64,000 bases of DNA, taken from an uncultured Oscillospiraceae bacterium. Its GTDB lineage: Bacteria; Bacillota; Clostridia; Oscillospirales; Oscillospiraceae. The notes beneath the pieces were generated by a model. The model did no database searches. It was not told the origin of the DNA and saw nothing but the letters and a program-made list of their open reading frames with translations. Location of the stretch: the NCBI GenBank assembly GCA_910579725.1, contig CAJTUD010000007.1, positions 1 to 64,000 of the forward strand. Direction: 5' to 3'. Position numbers and translations under genes: made by a program. Below, in pieces: positions 1 to 8,113 of the stretch (positions are counted from its first letter, which is position 1; each line of letters starts with the position of its first letter).

Positions 1-1144
1 CGTTGGTGGGGATGATGAAAACCTTGACCTTGGAACCGGCGGCGGACACGTCTACTTCCTTGCCGCGGACGTTGTTCTTTTCCACGTCCATCTTTACGCC
101 CATATACTCCATGCCTTCGCAGATTTTAGCCCGCAGGTCGCAGGAGTTTTCGCCGATGCCGGCGGTAAAGACAATGGCATCCACGCCGCCCATAGCGACG
201 GCATATGCGCCGATGAACTTCTTTACCTCGTAGATGAACTTGTCCAGAGCCAGCCGGGCCCGGTCATTGCCCTGCGCCGCGGCGTCGTCCAGATCCCGGA
301 AGTCGGAGCTGACGCCGGAGATGCCCAGCACGCCGCTCTTCTTATTAAGAATATTCAGCATCTCCTTGATGTCATAACCATACCGGCCCATCAGGTACTC
401 CAGAATGGTGGCGTCCACGTCGCCGGAGCGGGTGCCCATGGGGAAGCCGGCAAGGGGCCCCAGACCCATGGTGGTATCCACGCACTTGCCGTCCACCACG
501 GCGGAGAGAGAGGAGCCGTTGCCCAGGTGGCAGCAGATCACGCGGCTGTGCTCCGGGTTGCCCAGCATGTCGATGGCCCGGGCGGAGACGTAGCGATGGC
601 TGGTGCCGTGGAAGCCGTAGCGGCGGACGTCGTCCTTCTCATAGTACTCATAGGGGATGGCATAGATGTATGCCTTGGGGGGCATGGTCATATGGAAAGC
701 GGTGTCAAACACGGCCACCTGGGGAGTGTTGGGCATGATCTTCTGGCAGGCTTCGATGCCCATGAGGTTGGCGGGGTTGTGGAGGGGCCCCAGGGGGATA
801 CACTTCTTGATAGCGTCGATGCACTTCTCGTCAATGATGCAGCTCTCGGTAAAGGCCATGCCGCCGTGGAGGACGCGGTGGCCCACCGCGGCGATCTCGC
901 TGGTGGAGGCGATAACACCCTTTTCCGGATCCACCATGATGTCCAGCACCGCCTGAATGGCCTCGGCGTGAGTGGGCATGGGGATGTCCTGCTTCACATC
1001 CTCCCTGCCGGGGACCTTGTGGGTCAGGCGGCCGTCAATGCCGATGCGCTCGCACAGCCCCTTGGCAAACACCTCGCCGCCTTCGGACTCCATGAACTGG
1101 TACTTCAGGGAAGAGCTGCCCGCGTTGATGATGAGAATTTTCAT
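1..1144 (-). CDS. ackA: acetate kinase (3' end outside window)
   Basis: Cytoplasmic acetate kinase: interconverts acetyl phosphate plus ADP with acetate plus ATP, the last step of fermentative ATP production. About 381 codons are visible from the ATG at 1144, preceded by an AAGGAG ribosome site; the remaining C-terminal residues (the family is about 400) lie beyond base 1. Visible family motifs are the N-terminal INAGSSSLKY, then VFDTAFH, GFHGTSH, the glycine-rich CHLGNGSS phosphate loop and TRSGDVD. The gene diverges from tmcAL, whose product consumes acetate. No pta is visible. Confidence 0.97.
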   Translation of the reverse strand, partial: MKILIINAGSSSLKYQFMESEGGEVFAKGLCERIGIDGRLTHKVPGREDVKQDIPMPTHAEAIQAVLDIMVDPEKGVIASTSEIAAVGHRVLHGGMAFTESCIIDEKCIDAIKKCIPLGPLHNPANLMGIEACQKIMPNTPQVAVFDTAFHMTMPPKAYIYAIPYEYYEKDDVRRYGFHGTSHRYVSARAIDMLGNPEHSRVICCHLGNGSSLSAVVDGKCVDTTMGLGPLAGFPMGTRSGDVDATILEYLMGRYGYDIKEMLNILNKKSGVLGISGVSSDFRDLDDAAAQGNDRARLALDKFIYEVKKFIGAYAVAMGGVDAIVFTAGIGENSCDLRAKICEGMEYMGVKMDVEKNNVRGKEVDVSAAGSKVKVFIIPTN

Positions 1145-1201
1145 CCGTCATTTCTCCTTGTATTTGTTATTGTTTTGTTATTTTTGTTTCCAGCCTGTCT
1201 C

Positions 1202-1230
1202 TTGCTTTTCCGGCGGGAGGCGGCTAGAAT
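1202..1230 (+). promoter_or_regulatory. candidate promoter of tmcAL
   Basis: TTGCTT (1202-1207), 17-base spacer, TAGAAT (1225-1230), pointing into tmcAL about 100 bases upstream of its GTG start. Moderate match to the sigma-A consensus; inferred only. Confidence 0.4.
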
Positions 1231-1244
1231 AGATACCATCCCAT

Positions 1245-1273
1245 ATTGTAGACTATTTGCGCCGGTCAGGCAA
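1245..1273 (-). promoter_or_regulatory. candidate promoter of ackA
   Basis: On the minus strand TTGCCT (1268-1273), 17-base spacer, TACAAT (1245-1250), about 100 bases upstream of the ackA ATG. The -35 box overlaps the left arm of the inverted repeat at 1261-1314. Confidence 0.5.
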
Positions 1274-1314
1274 CCATTTTTTTGGAAGTTTTTATGAAAA
1301 TTTTCCTGACCGGC
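1261..1314. repeat. 10-bp inverted repeat in the ackA-tmcAL divergent spacer
   Basis: GCCGGTCAGG at 1261-1270 and its exact reverse complement CCTGACCGGC at 1305-1314, separated by 34 AT-rich bases. It overlaps the ackA -35 region and lies just before the tmcAL ribosome site. It could be a two-site operator or a long-loop hairpin; no regulator is identified. Confidence 0.5.
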
Positions 1315-1330
1315 TCTGAGGAGGCGTGCC

Positions 1331-2551
1331 GTGGCTGTCGCGGGAGTGATCGCGGAATACAACCCCTTCCACCGGGGCCATGGCTGGCAGCTGGCGGAGC
1401 TGCGTGCCCGGCTGGGGGAGGACGCGGCGGTTGTAATCTGCATGAGCGGCAATTTTGTCCAGCGGGGAGATTTCGCGATTCTTTCCAAGTACGCCCGGGC
1501 GGAGATGGCGCTCCTGGGAGGTGCGGATCTGGTGCTGGAGCTGCCTGCGCCCTGGTCTGCCGCCGGAGCGGAGCGCTTTGCGCAGGGCGGCGTGGCGGTG
1601 CTGGCTGCCACGGGAGTAGTGACCTGCCTTGCTTTCGGCAGTGAGAGCGGGAGTCTGGAGCCTCTGGAGGTTGCGGCGGCAGCGCTGGACAGTCCGCAGT
1701 ATCATCAGGCGGTGCGCCGCCTGACCGGCGGGGGAGCGCCCTTTGCCGCTGTCCGGCAGGAGGCGATCCGGTCCCTGACAGGTTCTGCCGCGGATTGCCT
1801 TTCACATCCCAACGACATTCTGGCGGTAGAGTATCTGCGGGCGCTGAGGAGGACTGACATCCAGCCCATGGCGCTGCCCCGGGTGGGCGCGGGGCACGAC
1901 AGCGGGGAGGAGAGTGGGTATCCCTCTGCCTCCGCCATCCGGGAGAAGATTTCATCCGGCGGAGACTGGAAGAACATGATGCCGGAAGCCTCTGCCGGGA
2001 TTCTTTCCCGGGAAATCCGGGAGGGACGGGCCCCTGCCGTCTGGCAAAACTGCCAGAGGGCCCTTCTGGCCCGTCTGCGGACCATGGCTGAGGAGGATTT
2101 CCAGCCCTACGACGGAGGAAATGAGGGCCTGTACCACCGTTTTTACGCCGCCGTTCACAAGGAGGCGGCGGTGGAGGGAATTCTTGCCGCCGCGAAGACC
2201 AGACGCTACCCCATGGCCCGCCTCCGCCGGATGCTGCTTCAGGCCTATCTGGGAGTTCCACAGGCGAAGCAGGGGGAGACGCCGCCCTATCTGCGGGTGC
2301 TGGGAGCCGGCAGTCGGGGCAGGACGCTGTTGGCGGAGATGCGGCGGACCGCGAGCCTGCCGGTGCTCGTCAAGCCGGGCCATATCCGGCGTCTGGGGGC
2401 GGAAGCCCAGCGGGTTTTCGACCAGGAGGCCCGATGCGCGGACTTGTACGCGCTGGCTTATCCGAATCTGGCGCAGGCTGTGCCGGAGAGCGAGTATACT
2501 GCCGCTCCGGTGATGCTGCCGGGCACAGAGGGAAGGAGGCGTAAGCCATGA
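1331..2551 (+). CDS. tmcAL: tRNA(Met) cytidine acetate ligase TmcAL
   Basis: 406 aa. Family role (B. subtilis TmcAL, formerly YlbM): uses acetate and ATP to make N4-acetylcytidine at the wobble base of elongator tRNA-Met. The N-terminus carries the nucleotidyltransferase HIGH-like signature, IAEYNPFHRGHGWQL, followed by MSGNFVQRG, both diagnostic of the family; length fits (about 400 aa). Start is the GTG at 1331 behind a GAGGAGG site. It ends in an ATGA overlap with the downstream lipoprotein gene. Lying divergent to ackA is suggestive, since acetate kinase produces its substrate. Confidence 0.95.
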   Translation: MAVAGVIAEYNPFHRGHGWQLAELRARLGEDAAVVICMSGNFVQRGDFAILSKYARAEMALLGGADLVLELPAPWSAAGAERFAQGGVAVLAATGVVTCLAFGSESGSLEPLEVAAAALDSPQYHQAVRRLTGGGAPFAAVRQEAIRSLTGSAADCLSHPNDILAVEYLRALRRTDIQPMALPRVGAGHDSGEESGYPSASAIREKISSGGDWKNMMPEASAGILSREIREGRAPAVWQNCQRALLARLRTMAEEDFQPYDGGNEGLYHRFYAAVHKEAAVEGILAAAKTRRYPMARLRRMLLQAYLGVPQAKQGETPPYLRVLGAGSRGRTLLAEMRRTASLPVLVKPGHIRRLGAEAQRVFDQEARCADLYALAYPNLAQAVPESEYTAAPVMLPGTEGRRRKP

Positions 2552-3375
2552 AAAAGCAAATGATTGTGCTGCTGGCGGCCTGCGCTGCGCTGCTGGCAGC
2601 CTGCGCGGGACTGGCGGCGTCCGATCTGGCGCCGGAGACAGAGGCGCAGGCTGCGGTGAAATACGAGGAGCCGGTCTATCAGTTTGAGCAGACTGCGGCA
2701 CAGGAGGAGTATCCCGACGGTGACGGTTCGGTAGCGGCCCGCTATTCCTGCCGGCTTTTCATGCTCTCCGTATCCAATTTGGATGCGATTTCTCCGGAGG
2801 ATGTGGAAGCTGCGCAGCAAAACGTGGAAAATTTCAACAGTAAGATGCACCATCTGATGGTCAACGCCGTTGGCGCAGGTCAGACCATGGACGAGTTGTC
2901 GGAGGGAGTTGACAGTGCCGCTGAAACTTATTATGACGAGACGGAAGCGGGCTGCTTTCTGACAGGACAAGTTGTCAATGTTCGATTGGATAACACCAGC
3001 TACACCGGCGGAGCGCACCCCAACCGTTACGTGGTCAGCTATCTGTTTGATCTGGAAGCGGGGCAGTTTATCGATCCTCTCCAGGTAGCGGATGACCCGG
3101 AGAGCTTTCTCGCCGGCGCTGCTGCGCTGCTGCTGGAAAAGGCGGAGAAACATCCGATGTTCGAGTCTTTTTGGCAGGATTACGGAGATTTGATTGCCCG
3201 GTGGAATACAGGGACGGTTCTGTTTGACGGCGAAGGGATGCGGGCCATCTATTCTCCCTATGTGATTGCGCCTTATGCAGTGGGGGATGTGGAGCTGCTG
3301 CTGACCTGGGAGGAGCTGGCCCCGCTGATTGGGGAGGGCGGAATGGCGAGGCTGGGAAGGGACGCCGCTTCGTGA
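2548..3375 (+). CDS. DUF3298/RsiV-like lipoprotein
   Basis: 275 aa. The N-terminus is a lipoprotein signal peptide: MKKQ, a hydrophobic stretch, then the lipobox LAAC near residue 19, so an outer-leaflet membrane anchor is expected. Residues about 55-265 resemble the DUF4163/DUF3298 domains of RsiV and PdaC, including the TGGAHPN motif before VVSYLFDLEAG. Such domains bind glycan or lysozyme-like partners in known members, but no enzymatic role is proved here. The start overlaps the tmcAL stop by four bases (ATGA), so the pair is co-translated. There is no sigma factor gene next to it, so it is not a classical anti-sigma pair. Confidence 0.8.
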   Translation: MKKQMIVLLAACAALLAACAGLAASDLAPETEAQAAVKYEEPVYQFEQTAAQEEYPDGDGSVAARYSCRLFMLSVSNLDAISPEDVEAAQQNVENFNSKMHHLMVNAVGAGQTMDELSEGVDSAAETYYDETEAGCFLTGQVVNVRLDNTSYTGGAHPNRYVVSYLFDLEAGQFIDPLQVADDPESFLAGAAALLLEKAEKHPMFESFWQDYGDLIARWNTGTVLFDGEGMRAIYSPYVIAPYAVGDVELLLTWEELAPLIGEGGMARLGRDAAS

Positions 3376-3406
3376 ACCTCCACCGTCCTGCGGCAATAAT
3401 CAGGCT

Positions 3407-3426
3407 CTGGAGGCAGTTGCCTCCAG
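3407..3426 (+). terminator. weak hairpin after the lipoprotein gene
   Basis: Perfect 9-bp stem CTGGAGGCA/TGCCTCCAG with a 2-base loop (too tight, so 8 bp is likely), 30 bases after the stop. No U tract follows, so termination is uncertain. Confidence 0.3.
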
Positions 3427-3503
3427 GGCCTTGCCGTATGCGTCAAAGGTTCAAATAAGCTCTTTCTCAAAAACCAAATTCCACAAAAATTACAAGATTT
3501 CCC

Positions 3504-3532
3504 TTGAAATTTTCCAAAAAACGGTGTAAACT
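3504..3532 (+). promoter_or_regulatory. promoter of carD-ispD-ispF
   Basis: TTGAAA (3504-3509), 17-base spacer, TAAACT (3527-3532), about 70 bases before the carD start in an AT-rich spacer. Confidence 0.55.
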
Positions 3533-3600
3533 AAAAATAAGGCGTATATTGTGCCGGAAATTTTGGAAAAGACAGCGTATGAAAAGGAGGCGGAGGGAAT

Positions 3601-4095
3601 ATGTTTTGCGTAGGGGACAAGGTTGCCCACCCCATGCATGGAGCGGGCGTCATTGACGAGATTGTAACAGAAACCGTAGCGGGCGCCAGACAGGATTACT
3701 ATGTATTTCGTATGCCTGTAGGCGGCCTGACACTGAAGATTCCCACCGCCGCCGCCGCTGCGTCCGGTCTGCGGGGCGTGTGGGATCTGAGCAGGGTGCA
3801 GCAGCTGCTGCGGGATCTGGCCGGGCTGGAGGTGGAGCGCTTCACCGGCAGCTGGAACCAGCGTTACCGGGAGAACATGCAGAAACTGAAAAGCGGCGAC
3901 CTGTATGAGGTTGCCAGGGTGGTCAAGGGCTTGCTCCATCGGGAAAGCGAGCGCGGATTGTCCACTGGGGAGAGGAAGATGCTTCGTACGGCGAAGCAGA
4001 TTCTGATTTCCGAGATGGTGCTGTCCACCGGAGAGGCATATGACACTCTGGAGAATCAGGTAGATCAGGCGGCTGCGGGAGGCGCGGAAGAGTGA
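3601..4095 (+). CDS. carD: CarD/CdnL family transcription regulator
   Basis: 164 aa. CarD-type proteins bind the RNA polymerase beta subunit through an N-terminal Tudor-like domain and stabilise open complexes. Here residues 1-60 show the family start (FCVGDKVAHPMHGAGVI) and the beta-strand run DYYVFRMPVGGLTLKIP; residues 80-155 form the helical DNA-binding domain with the W..RYRENM..L..GD motif. Start ATG 3601 has a GGAGG site. It overlaps ispD by four bases; carD-ispD-ispF is a recurrent Clostridia arrangement. Confidence 0.93.
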   Translation: MFCVGDKVAHPMHGAGVIDEIVTETVAGARQDYYVFRMPVGGLTLKIPTAAAAASGLRGVWDLSRVQQLLRDLAGLEVERFTGSWNQRYRENMQKLKSGDLYEVARVVKGLLHRESERGLSTGERKMLRTAKQILISEMVLSTGEAYDTLENQVDQAAAGGAEE

Positions 4096-4832
4096 ACAAG
4101 CTTTTTGCCAGACTGTTTCATCGGAAAGAGCGGGGGACGCACCCGTATTGCAGCGCCATTGTGGCCGCCGCAGGTTCTTCCAGCCGGATGGGGGGCGAAA
4201 ACAAGCTGATGACGCCCATCGACGGCGTTCCCGTTCTGGCCCGGGTTTTGCAGGCGCTCAATGAAGCGGAGCTGGTGGATGAAATCGTGGTGGCCGCTCG
4301 GGAGGAAGATCTGATTTCCATCGGCGACCTGTGCAAAATTTACGGCATTGTGAAGCCGGCAAAAATCGTCCGGGGTGGGGAGAGCCGGCTGGAATCGGTG
4401 TATCTGGCCTCTCTGGAATGCCGGGAGAATGCAGAGTTTCTGGCGGTGCACGACGGGGCGCGCCCCTTGGCCACGGCGGAGCTCATTGACCGGACCATTG
4501 CGCTGGCGCACCGCGCCAACGCCGCCGCTCCCGCTGTGCCGGTCAAGGATACCATCAAAGTGGTCCGGGACGGAAAAGTGGTAAGCACGCCCCCGCGGGA
4601 GGAGCTGCGCGCCATTCAGACGCCTCAGGTTTTTGATGCCGCGCTGCTCCGCGCCGCGCTGGAAAACGCCCGGGTGTTTGGGGGAGCCATTACCGACGAC
4701 TGTTCCGCTGTGGAGCTGCTTGGCAAGGAAGTTTACCTGACAGAAGGCTCCTATGAAAACATCAAGATCACAACGCCGGAGGACGTTCTGCTGGCCTCCG
4801 AGCTTCTTCACCGCCGGGAGGTGCAGGAATGA
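4092..4832 (+). CDS. ispD: 2-C-methyl-D-erythritol 4-phosphate cytidylyltransferase
   Basis: 246 aa. Converts MEP plus CTP to CDP-ME in the non-mevalonate isoprenoid pathway. Visible motifs: the CTP-binding loop IVAAAGSSSRMGG near residue 20, VLARVL, the VHDGARPL motif and PVKDTIK, and a C-terminal TTPEDVLLA. GTG start at 4092 overlapping the carD stop. About 15 residues precede the usual start of the fold, which is a minor extension. Followed directly by ispF, the enzyme two steps later. Confidence 0.96.
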   Translation: MNKLFARLFHRKERGTHPYCSAIVAAAGSSSRMGGENKLMTPIDGVPVLARVLQALNEAELVDEIVVAAREEDLISIGDLCKIYGIVKPAKIVRGGESRLESVYLASLECRENAEFLAVHDGARPLATAELIDRTIALAHRANAAAPAVPVKDTIKVVRDGKVVSTPPREELRAIQTPQVFDAALLRAALENARVFGGAITDDCSAVELLGKEVYLTEGSYENIKITTPEDVLLASELLHRREVQE

Positions 4833-5311
4833 GCATTCCGCGGATCGGCCAGGGCTATGACGTGCACCGGCTGACGGAGGGGCGCCCGCTGATTCTGGGG
4901 GGCGTGACGGTCCCATGGAACAGAGGCCTGCTGGGCCACTCCGATGCGGATGTGCTGCTGCACGCGCTGATGGACGCGCTGTTGGGCGCGGCGGCTTTGG
5001 GAGACATCGGGCGGCTGTTTCCTGATACGGATGAGCGCTACCAGGGTGCGGACAGCCGTGTCCTTCTGCGCCGGGTGCGGGAGCTCCTGACGGAGAACCA
5101 TTTTACCATCGGCAATGTGGACGCGACCCTGGTTGCGCAGAAGCCCAGAATCGCGCCCTATGTCCGGCAGATGCGCCAGAACATTGCGCAGGATCTGGAC
5201 ATCCCTCTGGAGAATGTAAGCGTTAAAGCCACCACGGAAGAGCGCTTGGGGTTCACCGGCGACGGCTCCGGCATGTCTGCCCAGGCCGCCGCGCTGATTT
5301 TCCAGGAGTGA
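4829..5311 (+). CDS. ispF: 2-C-methyl-D-erythritol 2,4-cyclodiphosphate synthase
   Basis: 160 aa, the normal family length. Cyclises CDP-ME 2-phosphate to MEcPP. Metal ligands are visible in GQGYDVHR (Asp/His) and GHSDADVLLHA; the C-terminus carries KATTEERLGFTG. ATG overlaps the ispD stop (ATGA), giving tight coupling. Isoprenoid flux from here feeds uppS at the far end of the window. Confidence 0.97.
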   Translation: MSIPRIGQGYDVHRLTEGRPLILGGVTVPWNRGLLGHSDADVLLHALMDALLGAAALGDIGRLFPDTDERYQGADSRVLLRRVRELLTENHFTIGNVDATLVAQKPRIAPYVRQMRQNIAQDLDIPLENVSVKATTEERLGFTGDGSGMSAQAAALIFQE

Positions 5312-5340
5312 TGGTCTCCGGTGGTATTCAGGCCCTTTGC

Positions 5341-5381
5341 CCGTCCACAAGCGGCTGTGTTTCTTTGCCGCCTGTGGACGG
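5341..5381 (+). other. stable hairpin downstream of ispF
   Basis: 15-base arms at 5341-5355 (CCGTCCACAAGCGGC) and 5367-5381 pair with one mismatch around an 11-base loop. There is no U tract; it lies between the ispF stop and the true terminator. A role in RNA stability is possible. Confidence 0.4.
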
Positions 5382-5414
5382 CAGTCTTCGCGGAGAACAT
5401 TCTGGACCGTCTGT

Positions 5415-5445
5415 GCATCCCCCTTCACAAGGGGGATGCTTTTTG
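5415..5445 (+). terminator. rho-independent terminator of carD-ispD-ispF
   Basis: Perfect 9-bp stem GCATCCCCC/GGGGGATGC (5415-5423, 5431-5439), loop TTCACAA, then TTTTT. Confidence 0.9.
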
Positions 5446-5519
5446 TTCCCCGGAATTCCGGCGCCGGCGGGAACACTCGGCGTCGCTGGATCATATATTA
5501 ATGACGGGAGGCGGTATCA

Positions 5520-5777
5520 TTGCCATACTATTTGCTGCTGAGCCGCTCCATCACCCATGCCCAGCGTATGAGCCGTATTTTGGAGCGGGCGGGGCTCACC
5601 GCCCGCTTTTTTCGCCCGCCGATGGGCCTGACCGACAGGGGATGCAGCTACGCGGTCCGGATCGGGGAGGGGAGCCTCCCTCTCGCGCTGGAGCGCCTGC
5701 GAAGCGAGGGCCTCATGCCGATGCGGGTATTTCACGCCGGCGGCGATGGAGCATTCAGCGAGATTACTATATCATGA
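5520..5777 (+). CDS. DUF3343 putative Se/S carrier-like protein
   Basis: 85 aa. It resembles DUF3343 proteins, annotated as putative selenium/sulfur carriers: a LSRSITHAQRMSRIL helix, and SYAVRIGEG where relatives have a C(S/G)(Y/F)x pattern (GCSYAV here, one conserved Cys). TTG start at 5520 is forced: an in-frame stop lies at 5502, and GGGAGG precedes by 9 bases. The next gene is a cysteine desulfurase, the usual partner, consistent with a persulfide or selenide relay (inference). Confidence 0.75.
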   Translation: MPYYLLLSRSITHAQRMSRILERAGLTARFFRPPMGLTDRGCSYAVRIGEGSLPLALERLRSEGLMPMRVFHAGGDGAFSEITIS

Positions 5778-5847
5778 TGGGAGGGCCGTCCTGACCAGCC
5801 GCCGGGTGCGGCAGGGGGCCGGCCTTCCCGGTTTCGGAGGAAACGCG

Positions 5848-6957
5848 ATGATCTATTTTGACAGTGCGGCCACCACGCTGCAAAAGCCGGCCTCCGTACC
5901 GGCGGCGGTGGCGGATGCGCTCCGCACCATGACTACCCCTGGGCGGGGGGACCATCCCGCCGCCCGCCTGGCGGCAGATTTGATGCTGCGCTGCCGGATG
6001 GAGGCGGCTGAGTTTTTCGGAGCTGCCCAGCCGGAGGACGTGATTCTGACCGCCAACGCCACTCATGGTCTGAACGTCGCCATACACAGTCTGGTGTCTC
6101 CCGGGGACACGGTAGCAGTTTCCGGATATGAACACAATGCCGTTACCCGCCCGCTGCACGCCATTGGGAATGTATCTCTGCGGATCGTGAACGGCCGCCT
6201 TTTTGATCGGGTACACATGGTGGAGGGGTTCCGCCGGGCGGTGGACCAGGGGGTGAAGGCGGTGATCTGCACCCATACATCCAACGTCTTCGGATATGTA
6301 TTGCCGATGGACGACATAGCCGCGATCTGCCGGGAAAAAGGGGTACCGCTGATTGTGGATGCTTCCCAGTCCGCCGGAATCCAGCCAGTCAGCCTGCAAA
6401 GCTGGGGAGCGGCTTATGTGGCCATGCCGGGACACAAGGGGCTTTACGGTCCGCAGGGCACTGGTTTGCTGCTGTGCGGAGAGGGGCAGAATCCCGTTCC
6501 CCTGCTGGCGGGCGGCACCGGAAATCTGTCCCGGCAGCAGGAAATGCCGGACTTTCTGCCGGACCGCCTGGAGGCGGGAACCCAGAATGTCCACGGCGCG
6601 GCAGGCCTGCTGGCGGGCCTGGAATTTGTCCGGTCCTTGGGACTGGAGGAGATTCGCAGGAGAGAGAGCCGGGTGATCCGCGTTCTGGCGGAGGGACTGA
6701 AGAAGAGGGGCGGTTACCGCGTGTTCGACGACCCGATGGGTGAGAGCTCCGTACTGAGCGTTGTGCCGCTGCACGTTGCGCCGGAGAGTCTGGCTGACCA
6801 GCTGGCGGAGCAGGGAGTGGCTGTGCGGGCGGGGCTCCACTGTGCGCCGCTGGCTCACCGGACCGCAGGGACGGAGGAAACCGGGACGCTGCGCTTCTCC
6901 TCCTCGGCCTTCAACACCGTGGAGGAGGCGGAGATGGTGCTGCGGATGCTGTCATAA
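5848..6957 (+). CDS. cysteine desulfurase family protein (class V aminotransferase fold)
   Basis: 369 aa PLP enzyme of the NifS/SufS superfamily, subgroup found next to DUF3343 genes. Expected to move sulfur (or selenium) from cysteine (selenocysteine) to an enzyme Cys. Visible: N-terminal YFDSAATT, VDASQSAG (PLP-binding Asp), the Schiff-base lysine in MPGHKGLYGPQG, and the catalytic Cys in RAGLHCAPLAH. ATG 5848 has a GGAGG site six bases away and gives the family-typical N-terminus; the reading frame extends about 100 bases upstream, but without support. Confidence 0.9.
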   Translation: MIYFDSAATTLQKPASVPAAVADALRTMTTPGRGDHPAARLAADLMLRCRMEAAEFFGAAQPEDVILTANATHGLNVAIHSLVSPGDTVAVSGYEHNAVTRPLHAIGNVSLRIVNGRLFDRVHMVEGFRRAVDQGVKAVICTHTSNVFGYVLPMDDIAAICREKGVPLIVDASQSAGIQPVSLQSWGAAYVAMPGHKGLYGPQGTGLLLCGEGQNPVPLLAGGTGNLSRQQEMPDFLPDRLEAGTQNVHGAAGLLAGLEFVRSLGLEEIRRRESRVIRVLAEGLKKRGGYRVFDDPMGESSVLSVVPLHVAPESLADQLAEQGVAVRAGLHCAPLAHRTAGTEETGTLRFSSSAFNTVEEAEMVLRMLS

Positions 6958-7035
6958 GGGGAGTTGCGGTGAAAAGACTGTTCCCGCGTCCGCTTTGCCA
7001 TATAAACTTTTTATGAATATTTCCCAATAAATGTT

Positions 7036-7076
7036 CCAAGGAAACCGGCTTATGATCTGGTTTCCTTGGATTTTTG
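7036..7076 (+). terminator. terminator after the cysteine desulfurase
   Basis: Perfect 11-bp stem CCAAGGAAACC/GGTTTCCTTGG (7036-7046, 7059-7069), 12-base loop, then ATTTTTG. Confidence 0.9.
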
Positions 7077-7138
7077 TGCAAAAAGATCCAGTCATTCAGG
7101 TTGTCGGATTTTTTGGAAAAATTCCGGGCGATAATTTG

Positions 7139-7167
7139 TTGCATTTTCCTGCGGTTTAGAGTAAAAT
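7139..7167 (+). promoter_or_regulatory. promoter of cdaA-cdaR
   Basis: TTGCAT (7139-7144), 17-base spacer, TAAAAT (7162-7167), about 40 bases upstream of cdaA. Confidence 0.6.
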
Positions 7168-7207
7168 GTAAGCTACTTGTGGGATTCTTTTTCAATGGAG
7201 GGACGCC

Positions 7208-8113
7208 ATGGACGCCACGGAAGTATTAACAAATCTGGCTTACCGGTTTACCCGCTTTGTCTCCTCCCTGCAATTGTGGGACGTGCTGGATATTCTGGTA
7301 ATCGCCTATCTGATATACCGTCTGCTGTTGCTGGTGCGCAAGACCAACACCTCCCGGCTGCTCAAAGGCGTGCTGGTGGTGATTGTGGTGCTGTGGCTGT
7401 CCGAGGGACGGCTGCGTGCGCTGAACTTTGTGCTGCGGCACGTGCTGGACTGGGGTGTGGTGGCCCTGCTGATCCTGTTTCATCCGGAGATCCGCCGTGT
7501 GCTTGAACAGGTGGGCAGCAGCCAGCTTCCCTTCCTCCAGCTGTTTTCCAAGCCGCAGGTGGACCGGCAGACCATAGAGGACGCAATATCCCAGACGGTT
7601 TTGGCCTGCGGTGAGATGAGCAAGTCCCGCACCGGTGCGCTGATCGTCTTTGAGAGGAAGAACCAGATGGATGAAATTCTCCGCAGCGGCACCAAGCTGG
7701 ATGCGGAGGTATCCTCGGAGCTGCTTAAAAATATCTTTTTTGTGAAAGCGCCCATGCACGACGGCGCTGTGATTGTCCGAGAGGGGCGGGTACTGGGAGC
7801 TGGCTGCATGCTCCCCCTGAGCCGGAATGTGAACCTGAGCCGGGATCTGGGCATGCGCCACCGGGCGGGCATCGGCATGAGTGAGAACTCCGACGCGGTG
7901 GTGGTGCTGGTTTCCGAAGAGACAGGCTCCATCTCTGTGGCCGTAGGCGGAATGCTCAAGCGGCATCTGATGACTGAGACTCTTGAGCAGTTGCTGCGCA
8001 ACGAGCTGCTGCCCCAGCAGGCAGAGGATGAAGGGCAGGACGGGAAAAAGCGCAAGAGCCTGAAGAGTCTGTTGGTCAAGGAGAAGAAGGACGGTGAGAG
8101 CACAGATGAGTGA
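7208..8113 (+). CDS. cdaA: membrane diadenylate cyclase CdaA
   Basis: 301 aa. Makes c-di-AMP from two ATP. Three N-terminal membrane segments (about 25-45, 50-65, 75-92), a linker, then the DAC (DisA_N) domain about 100-260 with the catalytic DGA at 185-187 and RHRA at 217-220; MHDGAVIV and GMRHRAGIG are family-diagnostic. C-terminus is lysine-rich. ATG 7208 has GGAGGG. It overlaps cdaR by eight bases. The usual third gene glmM does not follow. c-di-AMP controls potassium and osmotic balance in Firmicutes. Confidence 0.97.
   Translation: MDATEVLTNLAYRFTRFVSSLQLWDVLDILVIAYLIYRLLLLVRKTNTSRLLKGVLVVIVVLWLSEGRLRALNFVLRHVLDWGVVALLILFHPEIRRVLEQVGSSQLPFLQLFSKPQVDRQTIEDAISQTVLACGEMSKSRTGALIVFERKNQMDEILRSGTKLDAEVSSELLKNIFFVKAPMHDGAVIVREGRVLGAGCMLPLSRNVNLSRDLGMRHRAGIGMSENSDAVVVLVSEETGSISVAVGGMLKRHLMTETLEQLLRNELLPQQAEDEGQDGKKRKSLKSLLVKEKKDGESTDE

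Noticed and set aside
5321..5794. 157-codon open frame overlapping the terminator and DUF3343 gene
   Set aside because: Crosses a strong terminator, no ribosome site, Arg/Pro-rich translation typical of an off-frame GC-rich reading; DUF3343 in the other frame is better supported.
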